The position numbers and the translations under genes were made by a program. The notes below the pieces were generated by a model. It saw nothing but the letters and a program-made list of their open reading frames with translations. It made no database searches and was not told the DNA's origin. DNA of 39,595 nt, taken from Bacillus sp. MRMR6. GTDB lineage: Bacteria; Bacillota; Bacilli; Bacillales; Cytobacillaceae. The stretch is from contig NZ_MSLS01000005.1 of the NCBI RefSeq assembly GCF_001940785.1, forward strand, positions 33,578 to 73,172, read 5' to 3'. This document shows positions 1-7,864 of the stretch, one piece after another (positions within the stretch are counted from its first letter, which is position 1; each line of letters begins with the position of its first letter).

Positions 1-62
1 GAATAATCATTCGACAATAATCACCAAAACCAAAGTAATCATCACTAGAAAGTATTAAAATA

Positions 63-86
63 GCCCCACTCCTGAAGGAATAGGGC
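63..86 (-). terminator. Rho-independent terminator of the UspA gene
   Basis: On the minus strand GCCCTATTCC pairs with GGAGTGGGGC (10 bp, two G-U pairs) around a TTCA tetraloop, followed by an AT-rich tail. It begins 13 bp past the UspA stop codon. Confidence 0.6.
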
Positions 87-99
87 CTTACTTTATTAT

Positions 100-537
100 T
101 TATTTAACTATTAGAACTGGGCATGTTGCTTTTTGTGCGACGTAGTGACTGACGCTCCCTAGGAATAACTCCTTTAGTCCGCTGAGTCCCCTGCTGCCCA
201 TTACCACAAGATCTGCATCATTTTGCTTAATAAAATCTGTAATCGTCGGACCGGGATTTCCTTTTATGACAAATACACTTGTTTTATTAGGGAGCGATCC
301 TAACTCTTCTTCAATCTCTTCTCGAATCATGTTGATTTCTTCACTTCGGTTGTCATAATAAGATCCTGCTGGAATGCCATATGAGTAGGGTGCTGGGTTA
401 TCTGGATACATGACGGTTACTACATTCAATTGAATGATTGGATCCTGCTTTGCCAAATTCATGGCCATTTTTAAGGCTTTTTTACTCAATTCTGAATGAT
501 CATATGCAACTACGATTCTTGAATAATCCGTTAACAT
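100..537 (-). CDS. Universal stress protein, UspA family
   Basis: A 145-aa cytoplasmic UspA-fold protein. The family binds ATP or related nucleotides and helps cells survive stress; its exact role here is unknown. The N-terminal strand IVVAYDHSELSKKAL and the C-terminal GSRGLSGLKELFLGSVSHYVAQKATCPVLIVK region (G-x2-G-x9-G[ST] nucleotide-binding signature, then the CPVLIVK end strand) are both present, so this is probably an ATP-binding type. The reading frame opens three codons earlier. I chose the second ATG because it leaves 9 nt to a GAGG ribosome binding site and matches the usual start just before the first strand. It is monocistronic and followed by its own terminator. Confidence 0.9.
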   Translation of the reverse strand: MLTDYSRIVVAYDHSELSKKALKMAMNLAKQDPIIQLNVVTVMYPDNPAPYSYGIPAGSYYDNRSEEINMIREEIEEELGSLPNKTSVFVIKGNPGPTITDFIKQNDADLVVMGSRGLSGLKELFLGSVSHYVAQKATCPVLIVK

Positions 538-693
538 AATTGTCATCCTCTCCTTAAAACTATATCCCTCTACTATAATTATACGGCGGATTTCTCAAGA
601 AACGATTGAAGATATTGACAACTTTGTTATATTTCAGTAAAGAATATAAATTCCTTCAAACATTAAAAAGGTTATTGCTAGCATCATTATCGT

Positions 694-722
694 TTGACAA
701 AAGCTAAATCTGCCATTATCAT
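694..722 (+). promoter_or_regulatory. Sigma-A promoter of the DUF188 gene
   Basis: TTGACA (694-699), a 17-nt spacer and TATCAT (717-722) form a near-consensus housekeeping promoter. It lies about 30 bp upstream of the ATG at 755, and AGGAGA is the ribosome binding site. Confidence 0.65.
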
Positions 723-754
723 CAACTCAAACTAATTTACAGGAGAAAATAAAG

Positions 755-1195
755 ATGAAAATTTATGTTGATGCAGATGCTTGTCCAGTCAAAGATATTA
801 TTATCTCCGAAAGTAAGAATGCTAATATCCCTGTGATCCTGGTAACTAGTTTTTCTCATTTTTCAACTGCGGAACAACCATCAGGAGTAGAAACCATTTA
901 TGTTGATTCTGGAGCAGATGCTGCTGATTATCGAATTATGAAGTTAGCAGACAAAGGAGATATCATCGTTACGCAAGATTATGGTCTTGCATCACTAGGT
1001 TTAGCAAAAGGGTGTACCGTTCTTCACCACAATGGCTATAGCTATACAAATGAAAACATTGACCAATTATTGCAAACACGATATTTGAGTGCAATGGCTC
1101 GAAAAAGCGGAAAACGTACAAAGGGGCCGAAACCATTTACAGCAGAAGATCGAGAGAAATTTAAGTTGCATTTTAAACGAGTGATTTCACAATAA
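755..1195 (+). CDS. YaiI/YqxD family protein (DUF188, PIN-like)
   Basis: A 146-aa protein of the YaiI/YqxD family (UPF0178, DUF188), which has a PIN-like nuclease fold but no established function. Diagnostic blocks are the N-terminal [47 protein letters not shown] and the C-terminal [18 protein letters not shown]. The acidic residues in the first three blocks are the candidate metal ligands. The ATG follows AGGAGA, and a TTGACA/TATCAT promoter sits just upstream. It is transcribed alone and ends in the bidirectional hairpin at 1229-1260, shared with the convergent sstT gene. Length is typical of the family. Confidence 0.9.
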   Translation: MKIYVDADACPVKDIIISESKNANIPVILVTSFSHFSTAEQPSGVETIYVDSGADAADYRIMKLADKGDIIVTQDYGLASLGLAKGCTVLHHNGYSYTNENIDQLLQTRYLSAMARKSGKRTKGPKPFTAEDREKFKLHFKRVISQ

Positions 1196-1228
1196 AAAGA
1201 ACAGAACCCGAAAAATCTTGAAAAATAA

Positions 1229-1260
1229 AAAATGACGTATGCCAAAACATACGTCATTTT
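1229..1260. terminator. Bidirectional terminator between DUF188 gene and sstT
   Basis: AAAATGACGTATG pairs perfectly with CATACGTCATTTT (13 bp) around a CCAAAA loop. A and T runs flank both sides, so it can serve both convergent genes. Confidence 0.85.
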
Positions 1261-1286
1261 TTCGTTGAGAAATTTTTATCGTTGCC

Positions 1287-2525
1287 TTATGCTATTTCTC
1301 TGATATCTACTTTCTTACCTTCTTTAAGCCGCTTTTTGTATTCAGCTGTCGCTGTAAACACGACATCTGTTGAAGAGTTAAGGGCTGTTTCAAAAGAGTC
1401 TTGCAGGACACCAATGATAAAGCCAACCCCAACAACCTGCATCGCTACTTCATTCGGAATTCCGAACAAGCTGGCAGCAAGTGGAATCAATAAGAGTGAA
1501 CCTCCGGCAACTCCTGAAGCACCGCAAGCGGCAACAGCGGATAAGACGCTAAGGATGATGGCTGTAGGAATGTCCACTTGAATGCCTAGTGTATGAACCG
1601 CAGCAAGTGTCAAAACCGAAATCGTAACGGCTGCCCCCGCCATATTGATGGTAGCTCCAAGTGGAATGGATACAGAATAAGAATCTTTATCCAAGCCTAG
1701 TTTTTCACATAATTTCATATTGACCGGAATGTTGGCAGCTGAGCTTCTTGTGAAGAAGGCAGTAATGCCACTTTCCCTAATACACTTAAAGACAAGCGGG
1801 TATGGATTCTGACGTAGCGCAGCAAATACCATAAGCGGATTCACCACAAGGGCAACAAAAAGCATGCAGCCGACCAAAACAGCAAGTAGCTTTCCATAAC
1901 CTAATAAAGATTCAAGACCGTTTGTGGTAATCGACTCAATAACTAGACCCATAATTCCGAACGGCGCTAACTTGATGACCCAACCTACCACTTTGGACAC
2001 GGCGTCTGAGAAATTGGAAACCAATGTCTTAGTCGTATCAGGTGCATTTCGTAAAGCAATTCCAAGAACGATTGCCCATGCTAAAATACCAATATAGTTA
2101 GCATTATAGATGGCTTTTACCGGGTTATCGACAACGTTCAACAGTAAAGTTTTTAGAACTTCCACCACGCCGCCAGGAGCAGCTAAATCCTCCACTCCCT
2201 TCGTAAGAGTGATAGTTACTGGAAAAATAAAGCTGACCACAACGGCGATTAATCCTGCCAAAAACGTTCCTAAAAGGTATAGGCTAATAACAGATTTCAT
2301 ATTTGTTTTCTGGCCGCTTTTGTGTTGGGCGATCGCCGCCATAACCAGGAACAGGACCAAAATCGGTGCAACTGCTTTTAAAGCCCCGACAAATAACGAA
2401 CCTAATATAACTAAAGGTTTCGCCGTTTCTGGGATGGTTACTGCCAAAATAATACCAATAATTAACCCAATTAGGATTTGTTTGACAAGACTGATTTGAT
2501 TCCATTTCTTCAATGAATTTTTCAT
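1287..2525 (-). CDS. sstT: Serine/threonine:sodium symporter SstT
   Basis: A 412-aa membrane protein of the dicarboxylate/amino acid:cation symporter family, subgroup SstT, importing serine and threonine with sodium. The N-terminus [22 protein letters not shown] and the hydrophobic segments match SstT. The re-entrant hairpin [17 protein letters not shown] and the unwound-helix motif [16 protein letters not shown] are the substrate and sodium site of the family. The frame is open 17 codons further upstream, but the ATG at 2525 has GGAGGG at proper spacing, so that start was chosen. Monocistronic; ends at the shared terminator. Confidence 0.92.
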   Translation of the reverse strand: MKNSLKKWNQISLVKQILIGLIIGIILAVTIPETAKPLVILGSLFVGALKAVAPILVLFLVMAAIAQHKSGQKTNMKSVISLYLLGTFLAGLIAVVVSFIFPVTITLTKGVEDLAAPGGVVEVLKTLLLNVVDNPVKAIYNANYIGILAWAIVLGIALRNAPDTTKTLVSNFSDAVSKVVGWVIKLAPFGIMGLVIESITTNGLESLLGYGKLLAVLVGCMLFVALVVNPLMVFAALRQNPYPLVFKCIRESGITAFFTRSSAANIPVNMKLCEKLGLDKDSYSVSIPLGATINMAGAAVTISVLTLAAVHTLGIQVDIPTAIILSVLSAVAACGASGVAGGSLLLIPLAASLFGIPNEVAMQVVGVGFIIGVLQDSFETALNSSTDVVFTATAEYKKRLKEGKKVDIREIA

Positions 2526-2744
2526 ATATTGTCCCTCCAATTTTAAAAAACTACTTTTAATATAAAATGATAACAAGACGTATTATATTGAATATTAAGA
2601 TATTTTACAATAGCTTCATTATTATTGCGAATTAATTAATAATTTAGACAAATTTACATTTGCTTACACAACAAATAAATTCCCTATTACCTAAAGGAAA
2701 TGTATAATATAGTTCTAAAAAAAGATGTTAAGGGGTTTTAGAAC

Positions 2745-3137
2745 ATGAGGCTTTTTGGGGCGATTCTTGGATTTTTTGCAGTTGACTTTCTGTTTCATTT
2801 AATAGATGCATTGGCATTTGGGATGAAAGCCGAAACAGGTGCAGAGCGCATAGGCGCTGTTGGCGTCGGCGTCACCGTGCTGCTTCTACTGATTGCACTA
2901 TTTTACCGCTTTTTTCCGAAATCATTCTTTCACGGCTTTATCGTAGCCACAGGCCTTTTCTTGAGCTTTGACATCGTCGTCTTTCACTGGATCTTTCAGT
3001 TGCACCGGATCACAAGCGGTGCAGAAGCCAATTGGTTAGAACCCATTTTCGTGGTGACAGGCACCATTTTAGTCATTTTTGGGATCAAAAAGGAAAAAAT
3101 GATTACGATTAAGAATGATACAGAGATAGGCTTATAG
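2745..3137 (+). CDS. Small four-helix membrane protein, DUF2243-like
   Basis: A 130-aa, very hydrophobic protein with about four transmembrane helices (roughly residues 3-22, 38-58, 62-85 and 100-118). The segment SFDIVVFHWIFQLHRIT resembles the conserved DGIVxHQxLQWHH stretch of DUF2243 membrane proteins, and the LEPIFVVTGTILVIFGI end also fits. Key histidines are only partly kept, so the family call is tentative. No function is established. The ATG follows AAGGGG, and an intrinsic terminator lies directly downstream. Confidence 0.6.
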   Translation: MRLFGAILGFFAVDFLFHLIDALAFGMKAETGAERIGAVGVGVTVLLLLIALFYRFFPKSFFHGFIVATGLFLSFDIVVFHWIFQLHRITSGAEANWLEPIFVVTGTILVIFGIKKEKMITIKNDTEIGL

Positions 3138-3141
3138 CATG

Positions 3142-3174
3142 AAAAATCCTCAAATCAATTGTTTGAGGATTTTT
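3142..3174 (+). terminator. Terminator of the DUF2243-like gene
   Basis: AAAAATCCTCAAA pairs with TTTGAGGATTTTT (13 bp) around TCAATTG. It begins 5 bp after the stop codon and ends in a T run. Confidence 0.85.
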
Positions 3175-3223
3175 TCGTTATTTACCGCCACAAAACGACC
3201 ACTAAATCTTTGGAGAACGAAAA

Positions 3224-3247
3224 AACAACTGCTTTGCAGCAGTTGTT
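3224..3247 (-). terminator. Terminator of the 91-aa hypothetical gene
   Basis: AACAACTGC pairs with GCAGTTGTT (9 bp). Read on the minus strand, the stem is followed by a run of T, 19 bp past the stop at 3266. Confidence 0.75.
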
Positions 3248-3265
3248 GATTACTATAAACTATTT

Positions 3266-3541
3266 CTATATCGCCTTACTTCTAATATACTCATTAATTG
3301 TTTTTCTAAAACTCCAGAGTATATCTGTCAGGATCTCACATTCGATTTTATTCTCTCTTATATCCCAATAAAGTTCATTCTTCCGATGATAAGTAAAAGT
3401 GCCATTATCATACTTCATAATGGTCAAGTTACCTTTTGGCTTCACTGTATTAAGGGTTAGATAATATTTCATGCCATCCCAATTTGCATAGTTTTCAAAT
3501 TCATTTAGGAACTCAGCAACCTCTATTTTTCTCCTAATCAA
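3266..3541 (-). CDS. Hypothetical protein, 91 aa
   Basis: I do not recognise this family. The protein is soluble, mixed alpha/beta and rich in aromatic residues: a helical start (IEVAEFLNEFENYANW), a strand-rich middle (YYLTLNTVKPKGNLTIMKYDNGTFTYHRK) and a helical end. The start is a TTG preceded by AAGGGAG nine bases upstream, and there is a good terminator downstream, so it is probably a real single-gene unit. No signal peptide or membrane segment is seen. Confidence 0.55.
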   Translation of the reverse strand: MIRRKIEVAEFLNEFENYANWDGMKYYLTLNTVKPKGNLTIMKYDNGTFTYHRKNELYWDIRENKIECEILTDILWSFRKTINEYIRSKAI

Positions 3542-3645
3542 GCCTACCGCTCCCTTTCCTCAGTTAAGTAGTCATATATAGAATTATAGAAAAAAAGAAT
3601 TCAAATTCAAGCAATTTGTCAGATAATCTCCCGTAGTTTCTAAAC

Positions 3646-4080
3646 TTAAACCATTGCCCCTAATAGGATACTAACGAACTTCTCGCATCTCTCCAGATCC
3701 TTCGATTGCGGTCTAAGTTCAATTTTTAATGTTACAGCTAAGCGGCTTTTTCGAAAAAGCATGTCCCTAAAATGGTCTACAGCACCACAAAAATGTGGAT
3801 AACTGCTATCGCCTGTCCCAAAAACTCCAGTCATAACATTTTTTGCATCTTGTTTTTCAAAGGCTTGATACAAACCCATCATTTCAAGAGGAATTTCCCC
3901 ATTCCCCCATGTATAGGTTCCGATCATCACCGCATCAAAACTTGTTAAATTCTCATGAGGAAAATCTTCAACACTAAATAGACTTGCCTTTCCCCCCTGT
4001 TCCAAACATATCCTAAATAATAACTCTGCTAGTTCTTCGGTATTTCCAGACTGAGAGGCATACACAACTGCAAGTTTCAT
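3646..4080 (-). CDS. Flavodoxin encoded in the ribonucleotide reductase operon
   Basis: A 144-aa short-chain flavodoxin. The FMN phosphate loop is YASQSGNTEEL (residues 8-18). The isoalloxazine loops are GTYTWGNGEIP (about 54-64) and FGTGDSSYPHFCGAVDHF (about 88-105), all canonical. The ATG overlaps the stop codon of nrdB (ATGA-type, 4 nt), which implies translational coupling. Class Ib reductases use the flavoprotein NrdI for cofactor assembly, but this sequence reads as a true flavodoxin (YkuN/YkuP-like) rather than NrdI. It may be the electron donor or the activation partner of the beta subunit. The role is inferred from context. Confidence 0.88.
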   Translation of the reverse strand: MKLAVVYASQSGNTEELAELLFRICLEQGGKASLFSVEDFPHENLTSFDAVMIGTYTWGNGEIPLEMMGLYQAFEKQDAKNVMTGVFGTGDSSYPHFCGAVDHFRDMLFRKSRLAVTLKIELRPQSKDLERCEKFVSILLGAMV

Positions 4081-5123
4081 AGTTCATCGAAGCCGTTTGA
4101 CTGAGTCACCTTTGAATAAGTTCTGGATTTCTGTTCAAAGAAATCCGATTTCGTTCCATTCATCATTTCATCGCTGAACACATGAATCCAAGGCATTGGA
4201 TTCGTGCGTTCTTCGTATAAATTTTGAAATCCAAGCTGGCGCAGCCGTTTATTTGCCAGGTATTCCGTGTAGTGCTCGTATTCCATCAAGTCAATCCCCT
4301 CAATATCTCGGAGAATGAAACGAGCCCATTCTTTTTCAAGCTTGACGGCATGGCCAATTGTTTCATAGACATATTCCATGTTTTTAAAAGTATTTAATTC
4401 AGGATTTTCAGTTAAGAGAATGCGAATGAATTGGGCCATAAAGTAGGCATGCTGCATTTCATCGCGTTGTATATAACTAATCATCGTACTTGTCTTCAGC
4501 ATTTTTTGCTGACGGGCAAGATGATAAAAGAAAGCAAAGCCAGCGTAAAAATAAATACCCTCTAGATTAATAGAATTGACCGCAAGCTGGAATAAATGCT
4601 GTGGTGTAGGTGCCTGGCGAAATGTTTCATACGCATCTAAAATCAATTGATTGCGTTTTTGAACCAGCGGGTCCGCCTTTGCTTGATTGAACCGGTCATT
4701 TTGTTCACTTAAAGGCACCAGTGAACTAAGAATATAGGAATACGATTCGTTATGAACAGCCTCCTGCTGGGCAATAACGGCAAAAATCGCTTTAAAGCTC
4801 GAATCGGAAATATAGTCCATCACCTGAAACATGGTCGGTGTTTGCAAGCTATCGAGCGAAGCCAGCTGTGTATTGATTCTCAAGAAAACCTCTTTTTCTG
4901 TTGAACTAAGTTGATCCCATTGTTTAATATCATCCTGCATATTAATTTCCTGCGCCTTCCAGAAATTTGATAGCAGAGTTTGATACAATTCATACATTTG
5001 CGGATAAGCGATATCATTCCAATTGAGGAGACCGGATGATTTCCCATTAATAATACCTGTTGATTTATTTGGGTGCTGCGGATGTAACAGTTTCACCTTT
5101 GATAACGGTACATGAATATTCAA
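4077..5123 (-). CDS. nrdB: Class I ribonucleoside-diphosphate reductase, beta subunit
   Basis: A 348-aa R2-type ferritin-like subunit that generates the radical needed by the alpha subunit for deoxyribonucleotide synthesis. The dinuclear metal ligands are all present: D65, E121, H124, E188, E222 and H225 (motifs QQEAVH, INLEGI, RDEMQH). A tyrosine at residue 128 sits where the radical tyrosine is expected (E-x2-H-x3-Y). It is therefore not one of the tyrosine-less subclasses. Whether the metals are iron or manganese cannot be read from sequence. The TTG start has AGGAGG eight bases upstream, 15 bp after the nrdA stop. The tail beyond about residue 320 is polar and ends in SNGFDEL, the expected docking tail. 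Confidence 0.93.
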   Translation of the reverse strand: MNIHVPLSKVKLLHPQHPNKSTGIINGKSSGLLNWNDIAYPQMYELYQTLLSNFWKAQEINMQDDIKQWDQLSSTEKEVFLRINTQLASLDSLQTPTMFQVMDYISDSSFKAIFAVIAQQEAVHNESYSYILSSLVPLSEQNDRFNQAKADPLVQKRNQLILDAYETFRQAPTPQHLFQLAVNSINLEGIYFYAGFAFFYHLARQQKMLKTSTMISYIQRDEMQHAYFMAQFIRILLTENPELNTFKNMEYVYETIGHAVKLEKEWARFILRDIEGIDLMEYEHYTEYLANKRLRQLGFQNLYEERTNPMPWIHVFSDEMMNGTKSDFFEQKSRTYSKVTQSNGFDEL

Positions 5124-5138
5124 GATAAATTCCTCCTG

Positions 5139-7418
5139 TTAGCTATGGCATGCTTCGCATTCTTCGATTTCGCTCTGTGAGGTGCTTCTCACGTAATAGG
5201 TTGTTTTTAATCCCTGTTTCCAAGCCTCCAGATGTAGGTTCAGCAAATCCTTTGCCTTAATGTCATGCCGTACATACAGATTAAAGCTAATCCCCTGGTC
5301 AATATGACGTTGACGGGCTGCATTTTGTTTAATGCTCCACACTTGATCTAATTCATAGCGGGCACGGCGATAATAGCTGTAGGTATGGTGGGTTAGGTCA
5401 GGTGCCGTCACTCTCATTTTGAAATTCTTCTTTTCTTCGGCATATTCAACCGAATAAATCGGATCAATCCCATCTGTTGACCCGCCAATTTTAGCAGTGG
5501 ACGAGTTTGGTGCAACCGCCATCAGCCAGCCATTTCGAAGCCCATGTGCTGCAACCTCTTTTTTTAGCTCCTGCCATTTTTCTGAATGATAATTTTTTCT
5601 CGAAAAATATGCACCTGTCTGCCATTCTGATCCCTGGAACTGACTATAAGCTCCTTTTTCCTGTGCAAGCGTTTTTGATGCCCGAATCGTATGGTAAGCT
5701 ATTTCTTCATATAGCTCATCAGCATACTTGACCGCCTCTTCCGACTCCCAATAGATTCCTTTAAGGGCAAGGAGATGATGCCAGCCGAATGTACCGAGCC
5801 CGATTGCTCTGTATTTTTTATTGGTCACCTGGGCTTGTCCTACTGAGATGGTATTTAAATCAATCACATTATCGAGCATTCTCACCTGGATGTTGACCAC
5901 TCGTTCCAACACATCATCCTGAACCGCTTTTGCCAGATTAATAGACGCTAAATTGCAAACGACAAAGTCACCTGGTTTACGGACAATCACGATATTCCCG
6001 TCTTGGTCTTGGTACTCATTAACAATTGTAGTCGCTGACATATTTTGCATGATTTCCGTGCATAAATTACTGCAGTATATCGAGGTTCTGCCCTTTCCGA
6101 GGATATGTTTATTTGGATTTTGCCGATTAACCTCATCACGATAAAACATATAAGGTGTCCCCGTTTCTAATTGTGAAACCATAATCCGGGCCATTATATC
6201 CATTGCCCGGTAAGTCTTCCTCGGAAGAAGTGGATGATTAACTGCCTCCTCATATTTCTCGGAAAAATCCTTTCGCTCGTGCTCATCATAGAAATCCTCA
6301 AGCCCAAGAGGCTGACCATTTGTGTCCTTCCAGCCCATGATTTGCTTGACTTGATGGGGACAAAACGTATGCCATTCCCCGATGCTTCTGCCACTCTCAT
6401 CTTTTTCCTCTAGTTTTTTCATAAATAGGTCCGGAACGGTAACCCCTGTGAAAATATCATGTGCTTTTCGTCTTTCATCGCCATTGTTCGTCTTTAAATC
6501 CAGGAACCCGTTCATAATGTCTTTATGAAACAAGTCCAGGTAAACAGCAATCGCACCCTGCCGCTGACCTAACTGATCGACACTCACCGCGGTATCATTT
6601 ACTAGTTTCACCCATGGAACAATGCCTGAAGAATTGCCTTTGAATTTTTTAATGTCAGAACCAAGAGCACGGACCTTTCCAAAATAAATGCCAACTCCTC
6701 CCCCATCTTTACTAAGGCGGGCCGTATCCCAATTGTTTAAATAAATGCTATCGAGCGAATCATCCACCGTATCGATAAAGCAGGAAGAAAGCTGTCCGTA
6801 GCTCTTGCCGGCATTGGCCAGTGTTGGTGTTGCAACCGTCATATATAAATGACTCAATGCCCAGTAAGCTTCCTTCACAAGCTCCAAACGCTTCTGCTTG
6901 CTTTCGTATTTCATAAGGGTCATGCTGATGATCATAAAACGTTCCTGAGGCAGTTCATAAACATTTTTACGATAATCTCTAGCAAGATAGCGATCTGCTA
7001 ATAAAAATAATCCTATGTAATTAAAGGAGTAGTCCCGTTCAGCGTCAATCATTTTGGCGAGTAGATCGACTTCCTCTTTGCTGTATAAACATAACAAGTC
7101 AGGAGAATATATACCTACATCTGTCAACTGTTTGAGTAACGAATAAAAATCCCCATACTTTGCAGTCCGATTATAGCCCCGGCTTTCCGCCGCTTTCTTA
7201 TACAGTTCATTAAGAAAAAATTCCGCAGCCACAAAGGTCCAATCAGGCTGATCCATTCTAATTTGTTCAATTGAATAGTGAAGTGCTTGTTGATTTGCTT
7301 CCGCTTCTTTTATCAGCGGATCACTGATTCGCTTTCTTAATTCTGTAACATCCAGTCTGAAAATTTCCTCAGCCCGCTTCAATGCCTCGGCTACTCTACC
7401 ATCCACACCAGTGGTCAT
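5139..7418 (-). CDS. nrdA: Class I ribonucleoside-diphosphate reductase, alpha subunit
   Basis: A 759-aa catalytic subunit reducing ribonucleotides to deoxyribonucleotides. The active-site pair is C213 (GQLSSCFIDT) and C488 (FVVCNLASIN). The radical triad N451-x-C453-x-E455 (YCSNLCTEI) is intact, as are the tyrosine pair in KTTYYVRS near the end and a terminal C754-x2-C757 for thioredoxin-type rereduction. The protein starts close to the R1 N-domain (DWTFVAAEFFLNELYKKA at about 59), with only about 50 residues before it. A complete ATP cone is therefore absent and dATP overall-activity control is probably missing. The second ATG (7418) was chosen because it lies 7 nt from GGAGG; the first would be 1 nt away. 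First gene of nrdA-nrdB-flavodoxin, under the attenuator, B12 riboswitch and NrdR-like sites upstream. Confidence 0.93.
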   Translation of the reverse strand: MTTGVDGRVAEALKRAEEIFRLDVTELRKRISDPLIKEAEANQQALHYSIEQIRMDQPDWTFVAAEFFLNELYKKAAESRGYNRTAKYGDFYSLLKQLTDVGIYSPDLLCLYSKEEVDLLAKMIDAERDYSFNYIGLFLLADRYLARDYRKNVYELPQERFMIISMTLMKYESKQKRLELVKEAYWALSHLYMTVATPTLANAGKSYGQLSSCFIDTVDDSLDSIYLNNWDTARLSKDGGGVGIYFGKVRALGSDIKKFKGNSSGIVPWVKLVNDTAVSVDQLGQRQGAIAVYLDLFHKDIMNGFLDLKTNNGDERRKAHDIFTGVTVPDLFMKKLEEKDESGRSIGEWHTFCPHQVKQIMGWKDTNGQPLGLEDFYDEHERKDFSEKYEEAVNHPLLPRKTYRAMDIMARIMVSQLETGTPYMFYRDEVNRQNPNKHILGKGRTSIYCSNLCTEIMQNMSATTIVNEYQDQDGNIVIVRKPGDFVVCNLASINLAKAVQDDVLERVVNIQVRMLDNVIDLNTISVGQAQVTNKKYRAIGLGTFGWHHLLALKGIYWESEEAVKYADELYEEIAYHTIRASKTLAQEKGAYSQFQGSEWQTGAYFSRKNYHSEKWQELKKEVAAHGLRNGWLMAVAPNSSTAKIGGSTDGIDPIYSVEYAEEKKNFKMRVTAPDLTHHTYSYYRRARYELDQVWSIKQNAARQRHIDQGISFNLYVRHDIKAKDLLNLHLEAWKQGLKTTYYVRSTSQSEIEECEACHS

Positions 7419-7437
7419 GTTCATTCCTCCAATAAAT

Positions 7438-7467
7438 AAAAAAATCCGCCCCGGGTATGGGAGCGGA
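7438..7467 (-). terminator. Attenuator (expression platform) before nrdA
   Basis: On the minus strand TCCGCTCC pairs with GGGGCGGA around CATACCC, followed by seven T residues and then the nrdA ribosome binding site. It lies between the cobalamin aptamer and nrdA. It is the likely decision point: B12-bound aptamer should favour this terminator. Confidence 0.82.
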
Positions 7468-7565
7468 CGAAACGATCACAAAACAAAAGGTTCATAAAGA
7501 AAGAAGAACAAACCTCCTGCTGCCACCGTCCCATCTTCTCAATCCCCGAAGAAGTGAAACTACTT

Positions 7566-7742
7566 AAGAAAGACAGGTCTCCTGACTCATGCTTCGTCCT
7601 ACTTTGAACCCTTCCCGAATAATCGCCTTTTCGTTAGCTTTATTATTCAGTGGCTTGTCCATTTCGTCAGCATTTACAGTTGCGGGGGCAGTTCTGGATT
7701 TCACCAGATTCCCAATTAAGCCTTTGCAGGCATCTTTTCTTA
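7566..7742 (-). promoter_or_regulatory. Cobalamin riboswitch controlling the nrd operon
   Basis: On the minus strand the aptamer landmarks occur in order. First comes TTAATTGGGAAT, then GGTGAAATCC and TGCCCCCGCAACTGT. AAGCCACTG follows (plus 7648-7654 for the CAGTGGC core), then CGGGAAGGG, and finally the B12 box AGTCAGGAGACCTG (7574-7587). The hallmark strings and spacing match the AdoCbl riboswitch class. It lies 150 bp upstream of nrdA with an intrinsic terminator between. This predicts that the B12-independent reductase is shut off when cobalamin is available, which makes sense if the genome also has a B12-dependent class II enzyme. Outer ends of the aptamer are approximate. Confidence 0.93.
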
Positions 7743-7748
7743 AGGCAA

Positions 7749-7764
7749 ACACAATATATAGTTT
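7749..7764. promoter_or_regulatory. NrdR box 1 upstream of nrdA
   Basis: ACACAATATATAGTTT matches the NrdR consensus ACACTATATATAGTGT at 14 of 16 positions. On the minus strand it overlaps TATATA, the putative -10 of the nrd promoter, with a TTGTAT -35 placed 17 nt upstream. Confidence 0.65.
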
Positions 7765-7780
7765 TACTAGTTAAAAAATA

Positions 7781-7796
7781 CAACAATATGTAGATG
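7781..7796. promoter_or_regulatory. NrdR box 2 upstream of nrdA
   Basis: The core CAATATGTAG (7784-7793) repeats the core of box 1 (CAATATATAG, 7752-7761) exactly 32 bp away, about three helical turns. Tandem NrdR boxes usually show this phasing. The outer positions match poorly, so confidence is lower than for box 1. Confidence 0.5.
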
Positions 7797-7864
7797 TAAA
7801 ACTAGTTTAAATCATAATATAAACATTTTACGATTTCAAGTACTATTTTTCCCATCATTAACAA

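Noticed and set aside
7564..7774. Short frames on both strands in the nrdA leader
   Set aside because: They are translations of the cobalamin riboswitch, not proteins.
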